Under the pieces are notes generated by a model, which worked only from the letters and a program-made list of their open reading frames with translations, was not told where the DNA came from and searched no databases. This document shows positions 35,714 through 45,509 of a stretch of DNA of 64,000 bases, in pieces. This stretch comes from CAVPTL01 sp963729195 (GTDB taxonomy: Bacteria; Actinomycetota; Thermoleophilia; Gaiellales; JAICJC01): assembly GCA_963729195.1 (NCBI GenBank), contig CAVSNF010000004.1, positions 62,001 to 126,000 on the forward strand, written 5' to 3'. Position 1 is the first letter of the stretch; each line of letters begins with the position of its first letter. Made by a program: the position numbers and the translations under genes.

Positions 35714-36560
35714 TCAAGAGTCCAACCACCGGGCCACCTCGACATGCTCCGGCTCGGCGCCGTTCTCGTCCAGTCCCCAGGCGAGCGTCTGGGCAAGGCA
35801 CCAACCGCGGGCGCGATCACGATCGATGCCAAGGTCGGCAGTCAGCCGATCCAGCCGGCGAAGCACCTGGGCACGGCTATGGCCCAGCTCGCTCCCGCGA
35901 ACGAGCGCGGCGATCCCGAAGGCGCGCTCGCCGACCAGCGGCTTGGGGTCGATCACCAGCCACGGCTCCCGCTCGGCCGCGAGGATGTTGAGCGCGTGCA
36001 GATCCTGATTGACGAGCACCGCTTCGGGTTGGGAGGGAGACAGCGCACGGATGGCATCCAGCGCGGCATCCAGCAGCGGGCGGGGAAACGGCCGGCCGGT
36101 TGCCTCCCAGTCGACCTGGAGTGCCTCAGACCACCGCTGTGCCTCGTCCGTCAGGGTCGTGAACGGCGGCCCCGCCGGCACCCACAGACGAGGGAGCAGC
36201 TCGCAGGCGACGTCCAGGGCAGCGTCCAACTCGAGATCCGCCAGCGGCGTACCCGGACGGCAGCGCTCGATCAGCAGCGCCGATCGAACCGGATCGTGCT
36301 CGAGCAGACGAACGGCGCCGTCACCGTCCCACAACGCGAGCGCATCGGCCTCATGACGGCCCTCGCGACCGGGAAACTGCACCTTCAAGACGGCGTCGGC
36401 ACCGTCGGGGGCTCTGACCGGCATCGCCAGCGACGCAAACGCGTAGCGCGAACGGCTCGCCCACCTCGCTGAGCGACCACTCCTGCACACACGCGGCAAC
36501 GATCCCCGGGAGGGCGGCCAGCCACTCGCGCCCTTCGGCGGAGCCGGCCAGCCACCCCAG
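35714..36560 (-). CDS. Aminoglycoside phosphotransferase, APH(6)/StrB-like (frameshifted)
   Basis: Kinase-fold phosphotransferase. Conserved blocks: VLKVQFPGREGRHEADAL (ATP-binding Lys and Glu), LLIERCRPGTPL, and the catalytic loop VLVNQDLHALNILAAERE followed by WLVIDPKPLVGERAFGIAA, all as in APH(6)/hydroxyurea kinases. The N-terminus (HPGLGWLAGSAEGREWLAAL) is in another frame, joined by a +1 shift near 36445. No ATG, GTG or TTG is found in that frame after the upstream stop, so the 5' end is uncertain. It could phosphorylate an antibiotic or a small metabolite. Confidence 0.75.
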
Positions 36561-36574
36561 TCCCGGATGAACGT

Positions 36575-37633
36575 CTACGGCACGTACACCAGCTTGCCCT
36601 GGACCTTCAGGTCCTCCATCAGCTGCTGGGCCTTGCCGACCTCGCTGAGCGCGAACACATGGTCGATCACCGGCTTGATGGCACCGGCCTCGACGGCCTT
36701 CAACGCCGCTGCCAGCTCGGCCTTGGTGGACAGGTGCGACCCCATCAGGTTCTGCTGCTTGTTCCACAGGAAACGCAGATCGGTGACGGCGGCGAATCCG
36801 GTGGAGGCGCCACACACCACGATCCGGCCGCCCCAGCGCAACGCTGCCATCGAGGTCGGCCAGGTCTCCTCGCCGGAGTGCTCGAAGACGACGTCCACAC
36901 CCACCTTGCCGGTCAGCTCCTTGACCCGGGCGACGACGTCCTCCGACTTGCGGTCGATCACATCCTGCGCGCCCAGCTCCTGCGCCCGCGCGACCTTCTC
37001 GGCACCGCCGACCACGGGGATCGGGTTGGCGCCGAACAGGCGGCAGATCTGGATCGCCATCACACCCAGGCCACCCACACCGCCCCAGATCAGCACGTTC
37101 TCGCCGGCCTGGATCTTGGCCCGGGTGACCAGCATCCGCCACGCCGTCTCGAGCACCAACGGCATCGAGGCGGCCTCCTCGAACGTGAGGTTGGCGGGCT
37201 TCGGCAGCACGTTTGCCGCCGGCATGGTCACCAGCTCCGAGTGTCCACCGTCATTGGGGCCGGTCTGAAAACCCCAGATCATGAACTGCCGGCAGAAGTA
37301 CTCCTGGCCGGCGGTGCACATGTCACACACGCGACACGACAGGCCGGGATGGACGACCACCTCGTCGCCCACCTGCACGGGCGACGAGCCGAAGCCCTTG
37401 CCCGCCACCGCCGAGCCGACCTCCCGCACGACGCCGGCGACATCCGAGCCGGCCACGTGCGGGAAGATCACCTTCATGCCCGGCATACCCCGCCGAGCCC
37501 AGATGTCGTTGAAGTTGGCTCCGGCCGCCTTGACCTCGATCAGGACCTCGAACGGGCGCGGCTCCGGATCGGGGATATCGGTGTAGCTGAGGACCTCGGG
37601 ACCGCCGTGCTCCTCGAACACGACCGCCTTCAT
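36575..37633 (-). CDS. Zn-binding MDR oxidoreductase, crotonyl/acryloyl-CoA reductase-like
   Basis: Medium-chain dehydrogenase, 352 residues. Catalytic-domain GAGANFNDIWARRGMPG, structural-zinc-type cysteines in CRVCDMCTAGQEYFC, and Rossmann motif IWGGVGGLGVMAIQ. The N-terminal region (VLIEVKAAGANFNDIW) resembles quinone oxidoreductases and the crotonyl-CoA carboxylase/reductase group. Last gene of the coupled operon; ATG overlaps the aminotransferase stop as ATGA. From context, reduction of acryloyl-CoA to propionyl-CoA is a plausible step, not shown by sequence alone. Confidence 0.85.
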   Translation of the reverse strand: MKAVVFEEHGGPEVLSYTDIPDPEPRPFEVLIEVKAAGANFNDIWARRGMPGMKVIFPHVAGSDVAGVVREVGSAVAGKGFGSSPVQVGDEVVVHPGLSCRVCDMCTAGQEYFCRQFMIWGFQTGPNDGGHSELVTMPAANVLPKPANLTFEEAASMPLVLETAWRMLVTRAKIQAGENVLIWGGVGGLGVMAIQICRLFGANPIPVVGGAEKVARAQELGAQDVIDRKSEDVVARVKELTGKVGVDVVFEHSGEETWPTSMAALRWGGRIVVCGASTGFAAVTDLRFLWNKQQNLMGSHLSTKAELAAALKAVEAGAIKPVIDHVFALSEVGKAQQLMEDLKVQGKLVYVP

Positions 37634-39003
37634 ACGCCGAGTGCCTTTCCGAGCTCGTCGAAGTTGTTGATGTACCGGCGCACGTCCTCCTCGGAGTGCT
37701 GCACCGACAACGTCCAGTTCTCGGACTTGCCCCACGGCGCCATGAACACTCCGCGGTTGAACTGGAAGAGCCAGTTGACGTAGGCCAGCTCATCGGAGAC
37801 CTCGAGGTACTCGCGGTAGTTGCGCACCCGCTCGTCGCGATAGGTGACCGCGCCGCGGGCCGCCATCACGGTGGTGTACCCACCGATGCCGGTGCGCGAG
37901 ATCACGTCGTCGCAGCCCTCCTGCAGGATCACGGCCAGCCGCTCGAACTCGGTGTACGCCTCGGGCACCAGGATCTCGGTCAGCGTCGCGTGCATGGCCG
38001 CCATGGTCAGCGGATTGCCGTTGAACGTGCCGACCTGATCGATCTTGCCTTCGGCGATCCAGCCCATCACCTCGGCGCTTCCGCCGATGGCACCACAGGG
38101 CACGCCGCCGCCGACCGACTTGGCCAGAGCCAGCAGATCGGGCACGACGCCGAACGCCTTGGTGGCGCCGCCGTAGTTGATGGTGGCGCCGGTCTTGACC
38201 TCGTCGAAGGTCAGAAGCGCACCGTGGGCGTGGAGCAGGTCCTTGACGCCCTGCAGATAGCCGTCGTCGGGCAGCACGAAGCCGGCGTTCATCATGCACG
38301 GCTCCACGATCATGCCCGCGACCTGGCCCTTGTAGCGCTCGAGCGTCCGCTCCAGCGCATCCAGATCGTTGAACGGCACGACCTTGGTCAGTGCCACGTA
38401 GTCGGCCGGCAGGCCAAGCGTCTGGGGCACGCTGACGGGATCGTCGTAGTCGCCGATCTTGTCGCCCGGAGGCGCCACCGACACCATCACGGCGTCGTGA
38501 TGGCCGTGGTAGGAGCCCTCGATCTTGAGCAGGATGTCGCGACCGGTGTAGGCCCGCATCACCCGCACGCACTCGAGCGTGGACTCGGTGCCGGAGTTCG
38601 AGAACCGCCACAGCGGCAACCCGAAGCGCTGCTTCAGATGCTCGGCGTTGGCGACGCCCATCTCGGTCGGCTGGGCGAAGTGGGTGCCCTTGCGAACGAC
38701 GTCCGACACCGCCTCGACGATCTTGGGGTGGGCATGGCCAACGGCGACCGCGCCGTAGCCGTTGTGGAAGTCGACGTACTCGTTGCCGTCCAGGTCGATG
38801 ACCTTGGAGCCGTGGCCCTCAGCCAGATAGATCGGATGCGGATCGGTGGCCTGCCAGCTGGAGGCAACTCCGCCTGCCAACGACGCCGTCGCGCGCTCAG
38901 TCATCGCGCGGGATTTGTGATGACGGCCGTTGAATTCGGCCTCTTCGACCTCGATCAGCTTGGCAAGCCGTGCGGGATCGATGCTTGACTCGGTCGTGCT
39001 CAT
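37630..39003 (-). CDS. Class III (omega) aminotransferase, glutamate-1-semialdehyde aminomutase-like
   Basis: PLP enzyme of 457 residues, ATG 39003. Blocks: YVDFHNGYGAVAVGHAHP, FSNSGTESTLECVRVMRAYT (PLP phosphate site), KIEGSYHGHHDAV, LLTFDEVKTG and catalytic Lys in LLALAKSVGGGVPCGAIG. This group includes GSA aminomutase and beta-amino-acid/omega-amino-acid aminotransferases. With a CoA-acylating semialdehyde dehydrogenase in the same operon, beta-alanine or 3-aminoisobutyrate is the likely donor. Overlaps its neighbours by four bases on both sides. Confidence 0.88.
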   Translation of the reverse strand: MSTTESSIDPARLAKLIEVEEAEFNGRHHKSRAMTERATASLAGGVASSWQATDPHPIYLAEGHGSKVIDLDGNEYVDFHNGYGAVAVGHAHPKIVEAVSDVVRKGTHFAQPTEMGVANAEHLKQRFGLPLWRFSNSGTESTLECVRVMRAYTGRDILLKIEGSYHGHHDAVMVSVAPPGDKIGDYDDPVSVPQTLGLPADYVALTKVVPFNDLDALERTLERYKGQVAGMIVEPCMMNAGFVLPDDGYLQGVKDLLHAHGALLTFDEVKTGATINYGGATKAFGVVPDLLALAKSVGGGVPCGAIGGSAEVMGWIAEGKIDQVGTFNGNPLTMAAMHATLTEILVPEAYTEFERLAVILQEGCDDVISRTGIGGYTTVMAARGAVTYRDERVRNYREYLEVSDELAYVNWLFQFNRGVFMAPWGKSENWTLSVQHSEEDVRRYINNFDELGKALGV

Positions 39004-39833
39004 TGCGATGCACCTCCTAGAACCTCGCCGTAGCGGTTGTCGCGCCATGCAAGGGCGGCCTTCAGGCCTTGGCTCCTGACGATCTCCATGAACTCCAGCT
39101 GCTCGGGTGTATCAGCCGAGTTGAGCATGGAGGAGAGATCCAGATTCATATTCACCGCTTCTCGTAGCCCCATCGCCTCGTACGCACGCACAAGCGCGAT
39201 CTTGGTCAACCGCAGTACCGGCAGCGGCGTCGGAGCAATCTTACGCACTAGCTCCTCAACCGTCGACTCGAGCTCCTCGTCGGCCACCACGCGGTTGATC
39301 ATCCCCACCCGCTCTGCAGTCTCGGCGTCGATCATATCGCCGGTGAACAGCAGCTCGTTGGTCTTCTTCTGGCCGAGGATGAACGGCATCAACAGGGTCA
39401 CCGGCCCCGACCCGTAGCGAATCTCCGGCTCGCCGAAGCGACCCGACTCGGTCGAGATGATGATGTCGCAGGCCATCGCCAGCTCACAGCCTCCCGCCAG
39501 GCAATATCCGCGCACGGCGCAGATGGTCGGCTTGGGTAGCGACCACAGCTTCATGGTGGCGTCGATGTCGACACCCAGCACGTGGTGCCACTGGTGGGCG
39601 CGACCGTACGCGCCGGTGGCCTCCGCTCCCAGGTCGTAGCCGGCCGAGAAGGCACGGTCACCGGCGCCGGTGACGACCACCACCTTGACCTCGTCGTCGG
39701 CCACGGCGGCATCGAAGTACTCGTGCAAGAGCTTGAGCACGTCGCCGTCGAGCGCGTTCAGCTTCTCCGGCCGGTTGAGGGTGATCCACGCGGCGGGGCC
39801 GCGCTTCTCGTACAGACATACGGGTTCGCACAT
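39000..39833 (-). CDS. Enoyl-CoA hydratase/isomerase (crotonase) family
   Basis: 277 residues. Crotonase oxyanion-hole segments are GDRAFSAGYDLG and CAVRGYCLAGGCELAMACD. The catalytic Glu positions fall in FGEPEIRYGSGP, giving one of the two hydratase glutamates; the pocket is not typical of FadB. It could hydrate or dehydrate a short acyl-CoA such as 3-hydroxypropionyl-CoA/acryloyl-CoA. Start overlaps the synthetase stop by one base (TGATG), and the stop overlaps the aminotransferase ATG. Confidence 0.88.
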   Translation of the reverse strand: MCEPVCLYEKRGPAAWITLNRPEKLNALDGDVLKLLHEYFDAAVADDEVKVVVVTGAGDRAFSAGYDLGAEATGAYGRAHQWHHVLGVDIDATMKLWSLPKPTICAVRGYCLAGGCELAMACDIIISTESGRFGEPEIRYGSGPVTLLMPFILGQKKTNELLFTGDMIDAETAERVGMINRVVADEELESTVEELVRKIAPTPLPVLRLTKIALVRAYEAMGLREAVNMNLDLSSMLNSADTPEQLEFMEIVRSQGLKAALAWRDNRYGEVLGGASQ

Positions 39834-41874
39834 CAGCTCTCCTCCGCTGGGTCGATCACGATTAGACAGTCGAGCGCAACCGCACGCTCGGCCGAGACCA
39901 AGAGCGGGTTGATATCGATTTCGGCGATCTCGGGGTGCTCCGCCGCCAGCCGCGAGACGGCCACCACGGTCTCGATCAGCCCGGCCGGCAGTGGGTCGGG
40001 TAGCAACCGGCGCAGTACCGGCAGGCTCTCGATCAGGCGCACAGCCCCGGCCTCGTCCAGCGGCGCGAGGCTGGCAGTGACCAGGTCGAGCGCCTCGGCC
40101 AGGCCGCCGCCGAGCCCGACGACCACGGTCGCGCCGTAGTCGGAGTCGCGCACCGCGCCGACCAGCACCTCAACGCCTCCGGAGGCCTGCTCGGCCACGA
40201 TCACACGGCCGCCCATCCGCTCCGCCGCCTCGCGCACGGTGGCGGCGTCGATCAGGTTGAGCGCGACCCCGCCGACGCGGGCTTTGTGGGCGACGTTGTC
40301 GACCTTGACCACCACCGGGTAGCCGATCCGCTCGGCCGCCGCAGCGGCCTGCGTCGGGGTCGGCACAGCGCTCGGCCCGGACGTAGGGAATGTTGTACTC
40401 GCGGGCAATCTCAGCCGAATCCAGCTCGGCCAGGGCGCCGCGACCGGTCAGCGGCTCGGCGGGCGGGATCGAACGGGACTCGGGCGCAAACGAGGTGTGA
40501 TCGATCCTGGAGGCGAGCGCTCGCAGCCCGGGCAGCGTCCCCTTGAGCAGCGGAATGTCGTGCTCGCGCGCCCACTCGAGATCCTCCAGCGGCGGATCGG
40601 CGCTGGTGACGGTGATCACGCACGGGAACAGATTGCTGTCGGCGCAGGCCGCCTGCAGGTCGCCGGCGATGTTGGTGGCCAGCTCGCGCTCACCGCCGTG
40701 CAGCCACGCGCTGTGGTCGATCGCGCTCACCAGCACGTCGAACTCACCGGACTCGGCCATCAGCTCGAACACCCGCGGGAACACCACCCGGTCGTCGTCG
40801 ATCGCCCAGCAGTCCGCCGGGTTGCCGACGTGGGAGAAGTTGGGAAACTCGGCCTTGATCCGGGCGGTCAGGTCGTCCGAGAAGAGCGACAGGGGGACAC
40901 CCGCCTGCTCGGCCTTGTCGGCGAAGTACTCACCCTCGCCGCCGGAGTTGGTGACCGCGCCGATGCGCCGTCCGCGGGGCGGCTTCACCCGCGAGAACAC
41001 CTCGAGCTGCTCGATCCACTCGCTGAAGTCATCCACCCTGATGGCGTTGTAGTAGCGCAGCATGGCCGAGAAGGTGCGGTCGGAGCCGACCAGCGCTCCG
41101 GTATGCGCCAGCGCTGCCTGGGCGCCCAGCTCGGACGTCCCCACCTTCAGCACGATCGCCACCTTGCCGGCCTCGGCCAGCATCCGCAGCGCCTCCTCGA
41201 AGGCCGCCGGGCGGCGCACTCCCTCCAGGAACAGCCCCACCACGCGAGTGGCCGGATCCTGGGCGAAGTAGGCCACGAAATCGGCCACGTCGGTGACCGT
41301 CTCGTTGCCGGCCGAGATCACGGTGCGAAAGCCGATGCGGGGGCCGAGCGAGACCAGAATCTCGCCGATCGAGCCGGAGTGGGCCAGCGTGGCCACCGGA
41401 CCGCCGACGAACTCCGGGTGGAGGCTTCCGATCCATGGCGACGGAGCCCCGGGGGTGGCGATGCCCATGCAGTTGGGGCCGAGCATGGGGATGCCGGCCG
41501 CCAGCGATCTTGGCGCTGATGCGGGCACTCACCTCGGGGCCTTCGTGGCCGGCCTCGTTGCCGAGCCCGGGGGTGATGATCGCCTTGACGCCGTCCACGC
41601 TGAGCACGTCGTCCAGCGCGGTTTCGATGCGCCCGTGGCCGACGCCCATCACCACCATCTCGGGGACGGTCGGGCAGTCGCCGATGCTGGGGTAGCAGGG
41701 GATTCCGCACGCCTGATCCCGGGTGGGGTTGATGCCGTAGAAGGGCACGCCCTCGACGGTCATGTTCTGGGCGATGCGCTGCGAGGTGCGGTCGGAGATG
41801 CCGTAGATCGCGACCGAAGCGGGGTTGAAGATGCCGTCGAGCCCGGTGTCGACGAGGGGACGGGTGGAGCTCAT
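39833..41874 (-). CDS. ADP-forming acyl-CoA synthetase (two frameshifts)
   Basis: Acyl-CoA synthetase of the NDP-forming superfamily, about 680 residues. CoA-binding domain: NPASVAIYGISDRTSQRIAQ, then AGIPMLGPNCMGIATP. A SucD-like flavodoxin domain has VATLAHSGSIGEILVSLG and the phosphorylated His region AALAHTGALVGSD. The C-terminal ATP-grasp includes GYPVVVKVDNVAHKARVGGV and EIAEIDINPLLV. Two +1 shifts, near 41510 and 40370, join the parts. Such enzymes activate acetate, propionate or 3-hydroxypropionate; a thaumarchaeal member is known to make 3-hydroxypropionyl-CoA. Confidence 0.88.
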
Positions 41875-43394
41875 GCGTTGCGGTCTCCCTGCTCGACGAA
41901 GAACCGCCCGCTCTCACCGGAGGAGAAGTAGCGCGAGGTGATCGTCTTCTTGCGCGTGTAGAAGTCGACGGCGTCGGTGCCATGGGCGTGCAGGTCGCCG
42001 AAGAACGAGCCCTTCCAGCCCGAGAACGGGAAGAACGCAACCGGCGCGGCCACGCCGATGTTGACCCCGATCATGCCCACCTCGACGTCGTGGCGGTAGT
42101 GGCGAACGGCGGCGCCGGACTCGGTGAAGATGGAGGTGCCGTTGCCAAACCGGCTGGAGTTCACGATCTCGATTGCCTGCTCCAGCGAGTCGGCGTGGAT
42201 GACCGCGAGCACCGGCCCGAACACCTCTTCCTGGGCGATCTCCATGTCCGGCGTCACGCCCGTGAGGATCGTTGGCCCGACGAACGACGAGTGCTCCGGC
42301 CGGCCCTGCGGGCTGGAACGGCCGTCGACCAGCAGTGTGGCGCCGTCGGCGACGCCCTTGTCGATCCAGCCGGTGATGCGCTGGCAGGAGGCTTCGCTGA
42401 TCACGGGCCCCATGTCGTTGGAGCTGTCGAGACCGTCGCCCACGTTCAGCTCACGAGTGCGGCGCTCGAGCTCGTCCAAGAGCGGCGGAGCGGCGTCGCC
42501 GACGGTGATCACGACCGAGCCGGCCATACACCGCTGTCCGGCTGCGCCGAAGGCCGAGCCGAGAATGTTTCCGACGGTCTTGGGGATGACCGCGTCGGGC
42601 ATCACCACCATGAAGTTCTTGGCACCGCCGAGGGCCTGCACGCGTTTGCCGTTTGCGGCGGCACGCTCGTACACGTACTGGGCGACCTTGGCCGATCCGA
42701 CGAAGGAGATGGCGTCGACCTGAGGGTGGTCCAGCAGGCCGTTGACCACGTCCACCGAGCCGTTGACGAGGTTGACCACGCCGTCGGGCAGGCCGCCGTG
42801 CTCGTGGATCAGGTTGAACACCAGCTCCTGGGTGAGCGGCACCTGCTCGGACGGCTTCAGCACGAAGGTGTTGCCGCACGCGATCGCGAAGGGCAGGAAC
42901 CAGAACGGCACCATCGCCGGGAAGTTGAAGGGACAGATCGCCGCGCACACCCCGACCGGCTGGCGGATCGTCTCGCAGTCGACGGCGGTGGCCACGTTTT
43001 CGAGCACACGGCCCTGCATCGTCTGAGGGACGGCGGTGGCCGCCTCGATCATCTCGATGGCGCGGCCGACCTCGGCTCGGGCATCGGCGAAGGTCTTCCC
43101 CATCTCGCGGGTGACCGAGCGGGCAACCTCGTCCTGGTGGGCCTCGAGCACCTGGCGAAAGCCGAACAGCCAGCGGGCGCGCTCGATCACCGAGCGCTTG
43201 CGCCAATCGGGAAAGGCAGCCCGTGCGGCGGCCACGGCGGCGTCGACGTCGGCGCTGCCCGAAAGCGGCACGCGGGCGAGGATCTCGCCGGTGGCCGGGT
43301 TGCGGACATCGAGGTTGTCCTGGGAGATGGCCGGGATCCACGCCCCGTTGACGTAGTTGCCCAGCAGTCGAGTTTCGGTCGTGGTTGCAGACAT
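41871..43394 (-). CDS. mmsA: CoA-acylating methylmalonate/malonate-semialdehyde dehydrogenase
   Basis: Aldehyde dehydrogenase that converts malonate or methylmalonate semialdehyde to acetyl- or propionyl-CoA. 507 residues, ATG 43394. NAD-site PFNFPAMVPFWFLPFAIACG and FVLKPSEQVPLT, active-site Cys in AFGAAGQRCMAGSV, and a C-terminal FFPFSGWKGSFFGDLHAHG are characteristic of MmsA. The catalytic Glu of ordinary ALDHs (E-L-G-G) is replaced in QALGGAKNFMVV, as in the CoA-acylating subgroup. First gene of the five-gene operon. Confidence 0.93.
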   Translation of the reverse strand: MSATTTETRLLGNYVNGAWIPAISQDNLDVRNPATGEILARVPLSGSADVDAAVAAARAAFPDWRKRSVIERARWLFGFRQVLEAHQDEVARSVTREMGKTFADARAEVGRAIEMIEAATAVPQTMQGRVLENVATAVDCETIRQPVGVCAAICPFNFPAMVPFWFLPFAIACGNTFVLKPSEQVPLTQELVFNLIHEHGGLPDGVVNLVNGSVDVVNGLLDHPQVDAISFVGSAKVAQYVYERAAANGKRVQALGGAKNFMVVMPDAVIPKTVGNILGSAFGAAGQRCMAGSVVITVGDAAPPLLDELERRTRELNVGDGLDSSNDMGPVISEASCQRITGWIDKGVADGATLLVDGRSSPQGRPEHSSFVGPTILTGVTPDMEIAQEEVFGPVLAVIHADSLEQAIEIVNSSRFGNGTSIFTESGAAVRHYRHDVEVGMIGVNIGVAAPVAFFPFSGWKGSFFGDLHAHGTDAVDFYTRKKTITSRYFSSGESGRFFVEQGDRNA

Positions 43395-43455
43395 GCGCGT
43401 CGCCCCTTCGGTCGCTGGGACGTATTCAAGCTCGCCGCGCGACCGTCCGCCACCG

Positions 43456-43461
43456 TACACT
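43456..43461 (+). promoter_or_regulatory. -10 box of pucR-like gene
   Basis: TACACT ends 9 bases before ATG 43471, with no ribosome site, so the regulator mRNA is probably leaderless. The 76-base divergent region with mmsA is the likely operator zone. Confidence 0.4.
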
Positions 43462-43470
43462 GTGTCTCGA

Positions 43471-44913
43471 ATGATCGGAGATTCCGGACACTCTGTCCTG
43501 ACAATCCAGGATCTGCTCAGCCTGGAGCCGCTTGCGGGACGCCGACGTGACGGTGGCCGCCGGCATCCACCACCTCGACAACCAGGTGGAGTGGGTGCAC
43601 GTGTTCGAGACACCGTTCGTGCGGGACGTCTTACGCGGCGGGGAGTTCCTGCTGACCACGGGAATTGGTCTGGCCGGTATGAGCCCGCCGGAGGTGGATG
43701 CATTGGTGGCGTCGCTGGCCCGGGCCGGAGCGGCGGGAATCGGGTTCGAGCCCAGCCACGCACCGCCTGAGACGCTGATCGATCCCTGCCGCCACCACGA
43801 TCTGCCGCTGGTCATCTTCGGCCGCGACGTGCGGTTCGTCGACATCACCCACGCGGTGCACGAGCGGCTCGTGTCCCGCGAGCTGGGGATGCTGCGGCGG
43901 GCAGTAGCGCTGCAGACGCAGCTGCGCGATGCCGCCCGGGAGGGGCTGGGACCGGCCGGACTGGTCGCGGCTCTGAGCGATGTACTGGGCGCTCAGGTGC
44001 TGCTGGAGCGAAGCGATCGCACGCCCATCGCGAGCGCTCCGGAGGGTGGCCTGGACGTGACCTTCATGGATGCGCTTGACCGCTACCGCCAGCGGCTGCC
44101 CACGCCGCTGCAATCGCGGCCGGTGGCGCCGAGCGCCCGCCTGCACCTGCTGACACGCGCCGAGGACGAGCTGGACGTGCTGGCGGTGGACGAGGCGGCG
44201 CTGCTGCTGTCGGTGGCCCTGGCCGCGCAGCCGCCCACCGACGAGGTGCCGTCCGCCGAGCGGGCGCGGCTCCTGGCAGCGCTCGCGGAGGGCCGCGCCG
44301 GAAGCGCCCAGGATGTCGTTCGACGAGGGCGCTCTGTGGGCGTCGATCTCAGCCGCGCGACTCTGTGGGCGGTGCACGGCCACGGTTCGCTGGAGCGGCT
44401 GGAGCAGCTCGGCCTGGACGCCCTGGTGGAAGGCGAGCGGGCCTTGATCGCGGTACGCGGGGACACCGACGTGCGGTCGATCGTGCGCGATCTGGTGCGG
44501 CGAGGGACGGATCACGGCGGCGGGTATCGACAGCCGTGGGGGCGAGCCGTGGCAGATCAAGGAGGCGCTTGGCGGCCGCCGAGCGCGCCTGCCTGGTGGC
44601 CGGAGCGGCGGGGCCGGTGGTGCGCAGCGGCTCCGATCTCGGCCCGCTGGGTCTGCTGGCCCGCGACGTACTGGCCGGCGACCGCTTCGAGTCGCGGTTC
44701 GAGCCGGCGGGACGCCGCACTGTGGAGGCGCTGGTCGACAGCGGCTGGTCGAAGGCTGCTGCCGCGCGACGCCTGGGAATCGCCCGCCAGCGGGTGTACG
44801 AGCGCCTCGCGGCGCTCTCCACCCGCCACAACCTGGACTTCGACCTGCCCCAGACCCGGATCGAGCTCGCCCTCGAAACCTGGGCCGTCCGCATGTCCGA
44901 GCAGGCCGGGTGA
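43471..44913 (+). CDS. PucR family transcriptional regulator (two frameshifts)
   Basis: PucR-type activator: N-terminal PucR domain (VLTIQDLLSLEPLAG, then AAGIHHLDNQVEWVHVFETP and FLLTTGIGLAG), a middle GGDEF-like spacer region and a C-terminal helix-turn-helix (SGWSKAAAARRLGIARQRVY). In Bacillus PucR governs purine use. Here it is divergent from the C3 operon and is the natural candidate to control it. Two +1 shifts are needed, near 43540 and 44520. The stop TGA (44911-44913) lies in a palindromic repeat. Confidence 0.85.
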
Positions 44914-44940
44914 ATAACGGTGCCTGGCACCGTTATTCAC
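44910..44940. repeat. 31-base palindromic repeat, copy 6
   Basis: Perfect copy, centre T at 44925; provides the stop codon of the PucR-type gene. Confidence 0.9.
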
Positions 44941-44951
44941 CCGACGCCTGA

Positions 44952-44981
44952 GTGACCATTGGTGCCTGGCACAATATTCAC
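44952..44981. repeat. 31-base palindromic repeat, copy 7 (degenerate)
   Basis: Arms GTGACCATTGGTGCC and GGCACAATATTCAC with several mismatches, 11 bases after copy 6. As at 7.2 kb, a perfect copy is followed by a decayed one. Confidence 0.7.
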
Positions 44982-45045
44982 TCCCGCCGGTGCACTAGGC
45001 TTCCGGCTGTGAGCTGGGCTGATTGATTCGGGGTGGGCGGCGTGG

Positions 45046-45504
45046 TTGCCGGTGGAGCTCGCGGACGCGTATGCGAGCCTCAACACCAACTCCGCCGGCC
45101 GGCGGGATTTCGCTCGGCGGTTGGCGGCCGGGCCGGACGATGCCGCTCGAGAGCGGTGGGAGCGGTTTCGGCTGGTGGCGCCGTCGCGGGTCGACGTCCC
45201 CGAGACCGCCGACGGACTCACGGCCGACGACTGCTTTGCCATCCTCGACCAGCTCGGGCTGGTCGCCGGCAGCCCTCCGCAAGCGATCGAACCCGAGCCG
45301 GTGGAGCTGGTTCTGACGCTCGATCACGAGGACGTGCGGGAGTTGGAGAACGTGCGCATGGCGCGCACCCTGGGCGAGCCGGCGTCGACACCGATCGACG
45401 CTCTTCCCAGTCTGGATCAGCGATTCGGCGGTGCCGACGTGGGTCGCAACGATCCCTGCCCGTGCGGCTCAGGCAAGAAATTCAAGCGCTGCCACGGAGG
45501 GTAG
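45046..45504 (+). CDS. SEC-C motif protein
   Basis: 152 residues ending in a SEC-C zinc motif (VGRNDPCPCGSGKKFKRCHG), the same metal-binding tail that SecA uses to contact SecB and ribosomes. The rest is a helical, acidic region without a known domain. TTG 45046 is a tentative start; no strong ribosome site is visible. Stop is 5 bases before the end of the convergent carboxylase gene. Confidence 0.7.
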   Translation: MPVELADAYASLNTNSAGRRDFARRLAAGPDDAARERWERFRLVAPSRVDVPETADGLTADDCFAILDQLGLVAGSPPQAIEPEPVELVLTLDHEDVRELENVRMARTLGEPASTPIDALPSLDQRFGGADVGRNDPCPCGSGKKFKRCHGG

Positions 45505-45509
45505 ATTGG

